From Symbiodinium natans (Eukaryota; Sar; Dinophyceae; Suessiales; Symbiodiniaceae), in contig CAJNDS010002852.1 in the NCBI GenBank assembly GCA_905221605.1, forward strand, positions 1 through 62,000: a stretch of 62,000 bases of DNA, given 5' to 3'. Below the pieces are notes generated by a model that was not told the DNA's origin, did not search any database, and saw only the letters and a list, made by a program, of their open reading frames with translations. The translations under genes were made by a program, and so were the position numbers. Below, piece after piece: positions 57,190 to 62,000 of the stretch. Positions within the stretch are counted from its first letter, which is position 1, and the number at the start of each line of letters is the position of its first letter.

Positions 57190-57440
57190 AAGAAGTCTGT
57201 CCCTGACAACACATCCAGAAGAGAAGGTGTTGCTGTTTGGAACCGGCTGGTCGCTACCATGCTTCGTCGCATGGACAGTGAAGAGAAGAGGAGGAACGAT
57301 GCAGAGCTTGCAGCTGCTGAAGCCAAAGCAAAGGCAGAAGCGGCATCGGCATCTGCACCGAGTGACCCGTTCGTCGCCGCCACTTCGGCCTCTTTCTGTC
57401 GGGACATGGAGCTCGCCACGCTGCAAACACAGCGGAGTGG
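57190..57440. other. Strand-ambiguous coding-like exon
   Basis: On the plus strand, TGACTGCAG|AAG opens a frame that includes MLRRMDSEEKRRNDAELAAA, a strongly coiled-coil-like stretch, up to a GTAATT donor near 57441. On the minus strand, AAAGAG|GCC (about 57399) to ATG|GTAGCG (about 57259) is also open and fits the AG|G rule. All other genes here are minus-strand, but the plus-strand peptide looks more natural. I leave the strand open. Confidence 0.4.
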
Positions 57441-57678
57441 TAATTTGCGTCTTGCTTGTGCGGGGATACCTCCGTCTGTTTTCGAGAAGGGGAGTCAGGT
57501 TGTTACTCACAGGGACCAACAGACACGGGGCACACAGCAAAACCAGACACAGGCAACGCCAAAAAAAGACGCGGATCACGCACTCCACAGTCAGTCCTGG
57601 ACGCAGCCTGGTGGAGAACCCGCACCCGGGAGCAACTGACAGCCCAAAGCGCAGCAGGCTAAAGCAGCTGACGCTAGA

Positions 57679-58455
57679 CTATGAGCACTGCTCCAGCAGG
57701 TACCTCAACATCCCGGGTCGCTCTGCCACCACACCTGGGTCGATCTGTGAGGCTGCCAGGTTTGGATGTTTTGGCTTCTGAAGGCTAGGGCCAAAACCTG
57801 GAGGGACTGCCGACAGAACCGGCAGAACAGTCTCCATAAGCCTTGCTGGGTCTTGAGGGCGAAGTGAGCTCCGCGTGCTTCGCTTGCTCCGCGTGCTCCG
57901 CGTGCTCCACGTGCTCCACGTGCTTCGCGTTCTCCATGTGCTCCGCGTGCTCCGTGTGCTCTGCGTGCTCTGCGTGCTCCGCGTGCTCTGCTGGCACCGC
58001 TGGGTCGCAGCCACCTCCGTTGGATCAAAGGCATGGGCATCAAAACAAGGGACTTTCGCGTAAGAGTTTAAGGTTGCCAGGCTGGGGGCTTTAGGTTTTG
58101 AGGGCCCCTTCATCCTTTCGCCCTGGAACTGAGAGATCGGCTTGCTTAGGATATGAGTACAAACACCCTCTCCCATCCTCTCCCCACCTGAAGCCGCAGG
58201 AGAGCTCCAAGTTGTGGCAGTTGCAGGTGCCGAGTATGCGGATGTCGGAAGGGCGGTCGGCTGACTCAGGTGGCTCTTGCCATTTTGTTGAACTTCTCCA
58301 ACAATTTCTCCATCAGGGCTTCGGGACACTGAAGCTTGCTCACAGCCGGCCGTTTCCTTGTCTATGTTGTCCTTGTTGTCCATGTTGTCCTTGCTGTCCA
58401 TGTTGTCCGTGTTGTCCATGTTGTCCATGCCTCCTGCAGTGCTGGACATTTGCAT
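57679..58455 (-). CDS. Low-complexity protein with two minisatellite-encoded repeats (hypothetical, 258 codons)
   Basis: An ATG-initiated minus-strand frame. The N-terminus is a 9-bp repeat encoding MDNMDN/KDN units, and the middle is a 9-bp repeat encoding RST/WST units. The C-terminal ~60 residues (for example AVPPGFGPSLQKPKHPN) look like real protein and end in TAG. The repeats stay open in more than one frame, so introns could change the reading (another frame gives AEH units). Moderate support for a gene, weak for this exact model. Confidence 0.4.
   Translation of the reverse strand: MQMSSTAGGMDNMDNTDNMDSKDNMDNKDNIDKETAGCEQASVSRSPDGEIVGEVQQNGKSHLSQPTALPTSAYSAPATATTWSSPAASGGERMGEGVCTHILSKPISQFQGERMKGPSKPKAPSLATLNSYAKVPCFDAHAFDPTEVAATQRCQQSTRSTQSTQSTRSTRSTWRTRSTWSTWSTRSTRSKRSTRSSLRPQDPARLMETVLPVLSAVPPGFGPSLQKPKHPNLAASQIDPGVVAERPGMLRYLLEQCS
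57868..57998. repeat. 9-bp minisatellite GTGCTCCGC, about 14 copies
   Basis: Tandem GTGCTCCGC/GTGCTTCGC/GTGCTCCAC variants. The unit length of 9 keeps any overlapping reading frame open. Confidence 0.92.
58358..58432. repeat. 9-bp minisatellite TTGTCCATG, about 8 copies
   Basis: Tandem TTGTCCATG/TTGTCCTTG/CTGTCCATG/TTGTCCGTG. It encodes Asp/Asn/Met repeats at the start of the minus-strand frame 57679-58455. Confidence 0.92.
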
Positions 58456-58978
58456 GATCGTGAATTAGCGGCTGACGGTCGGATCGCGACTTGAAACATA
58501 AGAAATAATCGGACCAGACATGTTTCGGCGTCTACAAAATTTTTAACCTCTCTGGCAGCGTCCTATGTCTTAGCTGCCACCGACAGTTTCCAATGGCTTG
58601 GTTTTTGGTTTTCTTTAATCTTCGGCACGTGACAGGCACTGTGTGAAAACTTTGGTGCCAGATTGCTCATGTTCCACAAGGCTGCGAAACCAAGTCGTGG
58701 GAGTCTACTTGCCATGTACGTTGAGTGCCTCAAGGCATGCTGATGCTCACGTTCTGGGCAGCAGGTCTTCTCACCCCCCGTGCCCAACCTGATACGCCTG
58801 GGAGCCCATTGCAGCGCCCTTCTGCTTCGAGGCTTCATGGAGCTAGGTCTTCGATTTGCTGAAACCCCGCCACACTGGCAACACCAAAGACACGAAATCA
58901 CCCAAGTTCTGATGTATCGCCGTGAAGCCTCTGTTGCCGACACCCCTCTGCCCACTTCGATCCGACCCTGCTACGAAG

Positions 58979-59255
58979 GCACGTGGCGTCACCGGACGTG
59001 GCGTCAGAACGTGGCGTCAGTTGCTCATGTGGTTTCGCCAAGCCACGTGGCAACTGGGGCCGCCACCAGGTGTCAGAGGGCAGGATTGTGTCTGCCAAGG
59101 AGGTGCCACTTGCCTTATTTTACAGGACACCTGTCGTCACCGTACCTGGCGCTAGCGTCAAAACGTGGCGTCAGCAGCCCACGAGGCGTCAGGGAGCCAT
59201 GTGTCATCACCGACGTGGTCTTCGCACGTGGCATCGCTGGACACGGCGTCACTTT
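58979..59255. repeat. Dispersed ACGTGGCGTCA repeat cluster
   Basis: Exact ACGTGGCGTCA at 58981, 58996, 59009 and 59163. Near matches lie at 59045 (ACGTGGCAACT), 59181 (ACGAGGCGTCA), 59226 (ACGTGGCATCG) and 59241 (ACACGGCGTCA). The motif combines an ACGTGG core with GCGTCA, resembling bZIP-type sites in plants. Whether it is regulatory or a decayed minisatellite cannot be told from sequence alone. Confidence 0.7.
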
Positions 59256-59551
59256 AGGGCGTCAAAGGAATCCCAATTGGGCGACAGCCCTGTTACGATG
59301 TCATCGGCATACGAAGTCACTTCAATTGCTAAGCTGCTGTTGTTGCTTTCTGCCGTCATGTCAACCACGCGTGATGGCTGTAGCTAAGCCATAATCAGGA
59401 ATCAACAGATCTATCAGGAAAGCACTCACAACCACAGGACAACCGCCTCCAAACCTCTACTTTCGGCTCCTCGCAAACGGCGACTCGTGCACTCCACACC
59501 AGGCTGAGCAGAAGCCTGCCGCAGAACTTCCCAAATATTCCTAAAACACCA

Positions 59552-60204
59552 CTATGAGACGCTCTGAGCCTCTGTGGGCTCATTGGAAGAGGGCAAAGAC
59601 GCTGGCGAAACCGTCGGCTGAGCAGCGAGTGCTGTGGCCGGTGCTGTGGGCGGAGCTGTGACCTTCTGCTCGAGAGCACAGCAATCCGGACCCAAGGACT
59701 TCTTCACCTGGGCGCGTGGGTGCACTTGGGTCGCATGAGTGCGCATGGGTGGGTGCGAATGGGTATGCACGGGTGCGCTCGCTGTCTCCCGTTCTGAACA
59801 TGATTGCCCATGCTTTCCTGCCTGCTCGACTTGCTGCCATGCCTCTGACAACACCAATGTTCCAAAGTTGAGCAAGGAACTCGTTGCAAACACACAAGCC
59901 GTCGGCCTGCTTTGCCACTTGCTGGTGCTCGTCAGCAGCCCGCCGTGCCTCTGCAGAATTCCTGGAAGCTCTAACTCCTGAGCATGGGCTCAAGATCCGG
60001 GGGCCTCCTCCAGGTCGTGGGAAAGCTCTTGCTGCCGGCTGTCGCATCGGCTCAGCTGCTCATTTTGCTGCTGAAGTCTGGACTCAAGCTCGGCGATGGT
60101 CGCCTCGTGCTTAAAGCAAAGCTCCACATTCAGCAGACGCTCAGTTTTAGCACACGATCGAGGATCAGACCTTCAAATCTCTCACTTCCTCTTCGGATCG
60201 CCGC
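59552..60204 (-). CDS. Coiled-coil protein gene, last four exons
   Basis: Exons 60171-60204, 60008-60103, 59853-59948 and 59552-59707 (TAG) join with matching phases, all with AG|G acceptors. Donors are GT, a GA or GC type (GAG|GAGGCC region), and GT. The first three exons give a continuous heptad-rich helix (RRSEEEVRDLK, ATIAELESRLQQQNEQL, ARRAADEHQQVAKQADG). The last is a Pro/Ala/Thr/Ser-rich tail ending EPTEAQSVS. Probably a structural or scaffold protein. The exact end of the second exon differs by one codon depending on GA or GC donor. Upstream exons not established. Confidence 0.65.
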
Positions 60205-60894
60205 CTGGCATCGCCAGCTGATGTTCTGCCCACGACTTCCTATGCTGCCTAGATACGCACATTATCACACATTCGCAGCTCTCATGCATGCTACATTGCT
60301 ACACATACCTTCTGGCTGACAACACACCTGCTCTTGTACAAGACTTGCAAAAAACAGCAGCGCAAGGGCATCTAAGCCTGATGGTAAACTATGACAACGA
60401 TCGAGGCCTCTCCTCCCTCTCGGTGCTGGTGTTGATGAGGGTCTGCTGCACCTCCTCAGGTTGCAGACACTGCTTGCTGGACTACTCTATGCCTCAGCCC
60501 TTGCACGCCTCGTCTAGGCTCTGTGCAGCTTCCCTGCGCAGCGCTCGTGTCACAGTGCCGCACAGTAGCATGCCACCACTCGCAACCTGCACTACTGCGA
60601 CGGCATTTTCTCTCGGCCCAAGGAGCTTTGTCGACCATCATACGAGATCGGCTCTGGCCTCAGCAAGATCTGCCTCCGGGATCCAACTCATACATGTTGC
60701 TATGGAGGAACACGCTTTCGAAAAAGCCCGTCATGCTGCTCGACAAAGAAGCTTTCCTCGTAACCAACAACCAAAGGTTCGTTCCAACTCCATTGCCCTT
60801 ATCCCCAATCAGAAAGCACGAACACCACCCAGAGGTGACCTATGGCTCCATGGCACTTTTTGCTTCGAAGCCCAGAACGTATGTACACGGCGCA

Positions 60895-61170
60895 TTAACT
60901 CACACAGCGATCTTTGCACTGGATCCTTTGACACTTTGGAAGCCTGAGCTCAGGAGTCAGCCAATTGCATGACATCATCATCGGATGCAGCGATGGCGAA
61001 AGCAGGCCTTTGCTTTCAGCAATACGCCGGCGATATTCGGCAGCATACCGCCTGACAGTCGAGCTACAGCCATGAGATCCCAAGGCTGCACGCAGAGATA
61101 AAACTCCGAACTTTTTGCTGGGCACATCACTTGAAGGGCTCCTCGACAGGGCGTGCTTGTCCATGTGCGC
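60895..61170 (-). CDS. Candidate exon(s), basic protein segment
   Basis: After the acceptor CTCACTTCAG|G (exon start 61170) the frame is open for about 90 codons and reads as protein (SSDVPSKKFGVLSLRAALG, STVRRYAAEYRRRIAESKG). The region around STVRRYAAEYRRR is strongly basic and helical. The donor was not fixed. An exon just upstream near 61290-61360 (MALLPETLALRFRVLLHEF) may precede it. Family unknown. Confidence 0.4.
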   Translation of the reverse strand, partial: AHMDKHALSRSPSSDVPSKKFGVLSLRAALGSHGCSSTVRRYAAEYRRRIAESKGLLSPSLHPMMMSCNWLTPELRLPKCQRIQCKDRCVS

Positions 61171-61439
61171 CTGAAGTGAGGCAGCTTGAAAAATCTTCAA
61201 TGCAATGGCCTTTGAAATTTATACAGCTCGCACGAGGCGCGTCGAGGCCTTCAGCACATTCAGCACTCCAGTCCACCCAAGGCACCGACCTGACAACGAC
61301 AAAAACTCATGCAGAAGAACTCGGAAACGAAGAGCCAGGGTTTCCGGCAATAGGGCCATCGCATCTTGAAAATGTCCATTCCTAGGAAAAGAACTGCAGA
61401 TGGTTGCACAACCGGAGAAAATGAGAGAAACTTGCACCC

Positions 61440-62000
61440 ACAGAAAGAAACAAACAAGAGCTCACAAAGGTAGAGGCTGGGGTCGAGGATGGAGGCTTCA
61501 GGCGCAATCCCCGAAGACGGGACCCGATGTCAGCTTAGCCCTGTGCCCTATCCGAGGTGGACTCACAGAGTCCCGAGCGTCAAGCGTACCGCAAAAACAC
61601 GGACATCCAGCATGACTGTTCTGGGGGGTCCCGCGCAAGAAGGACGAGATCTTTCGGAGTGTATAGGGAGAGTGATCAGAACCCCAGCCCAGTCCTGTTT
61701 CGGCTCCCCCCAGCATCCGCGGGGTTCTTGGCTTGTCCCAAGCTCCGAGAAGTGCTCGAAAAAGGTCCCCGCGCCCCCTTGGCCCAGAATTCGACCGGGA
61801 TAAACCTCAAAAACCGGCCCCAAGTCGGCACCAAGAACTGGTTCCCCATCCGACCCCAAGACGGATCAGCTACGCAGAGCATGAGCCGACCGCCCTCAAG
61901 TTTGAGGAGAGAGCTTTCGCAAAAAGATTGAAGTGAATCGCAGATAATCGCAGCACAGGCACAGGTTGGACCCAAAATAGAAAGGCTTTCCGCATGCGGC
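61440..62000. other. Window end, no supported gene
   Basis: Open frames on both strands but no phase-consistent exon chain. Nothing repeat-like was recognised. Genes may continue beyond the window. Confidence 0.3.

Overview
The window looks like nuclear DNA of a dinoflagellate, most likely Symbiodiniaceae-like. Three lines of evidence support this. (1) Many kilobases are degenerate TTTAGGG/CCCTAAA (plant/alga-type telomere) repeat. (2) Every gene I can support lies on the minus strand, matching the unidirectional gene blocks known from dinoflagellates. (3) Exons that join in frame use GT, GC and GA donors and almost always an AG|G acceptor, the unusual splice signature reported for Symbiodiniaceae. 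Species identity is inference; no rRNA, organellar marker or spliced-leader gene was seen.

Layout. 0-2.3 kb: C-rich leader and telomere-like arrays that switch strand, with a repeated non-telomeric module. 3.8-15.5 kb: a large Helitron-like element with two overlapping minus-strand ORFs. ORF1 (2739 codons) carries an OTU-type protease and an HUH/two-tyrosine Rep region. ORF2 is a Pif1-family helicase with Stc1-like Cys clusters and six tandem zinc-ribbon repeats. 16.1-33.8 kb: mostly degenerate telomere-like repeat, holding two small spliced genes (19.9-21.2 kb and 25.6-26.8 kb). Each of these is followed by a copy of the same 323-bp segment. The intron of the second gene contains a pure (ACT)162 microsatellite.

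33.8-38.7 kb: a compact run of spliced minus-strand genes, including a WW-domain protein and a 232-aa protein reconstructed from six exons. 40.2-44.8 kb: a repeat district with a ~144-bp satellite, two families of tandem hairpins, a CT tract, and a large foldback. 46.4-61.4 kb: intron-rich minus-strand genes. The clearest pieces are a membrane-anchored RING-H2 protein whose finger is assembled from four exons, a long Cys-rich gene downstream of it, and a coiled-coil gene at 59.6-60.2 kb.

Exon models were built by hand from reading frame, splice phase and splice motifs. Joined exons agree in phase, but gene boundaries, first exons and missing exons in the 46-62 kb part remain uncertain. Most protein functions there are not recognised.
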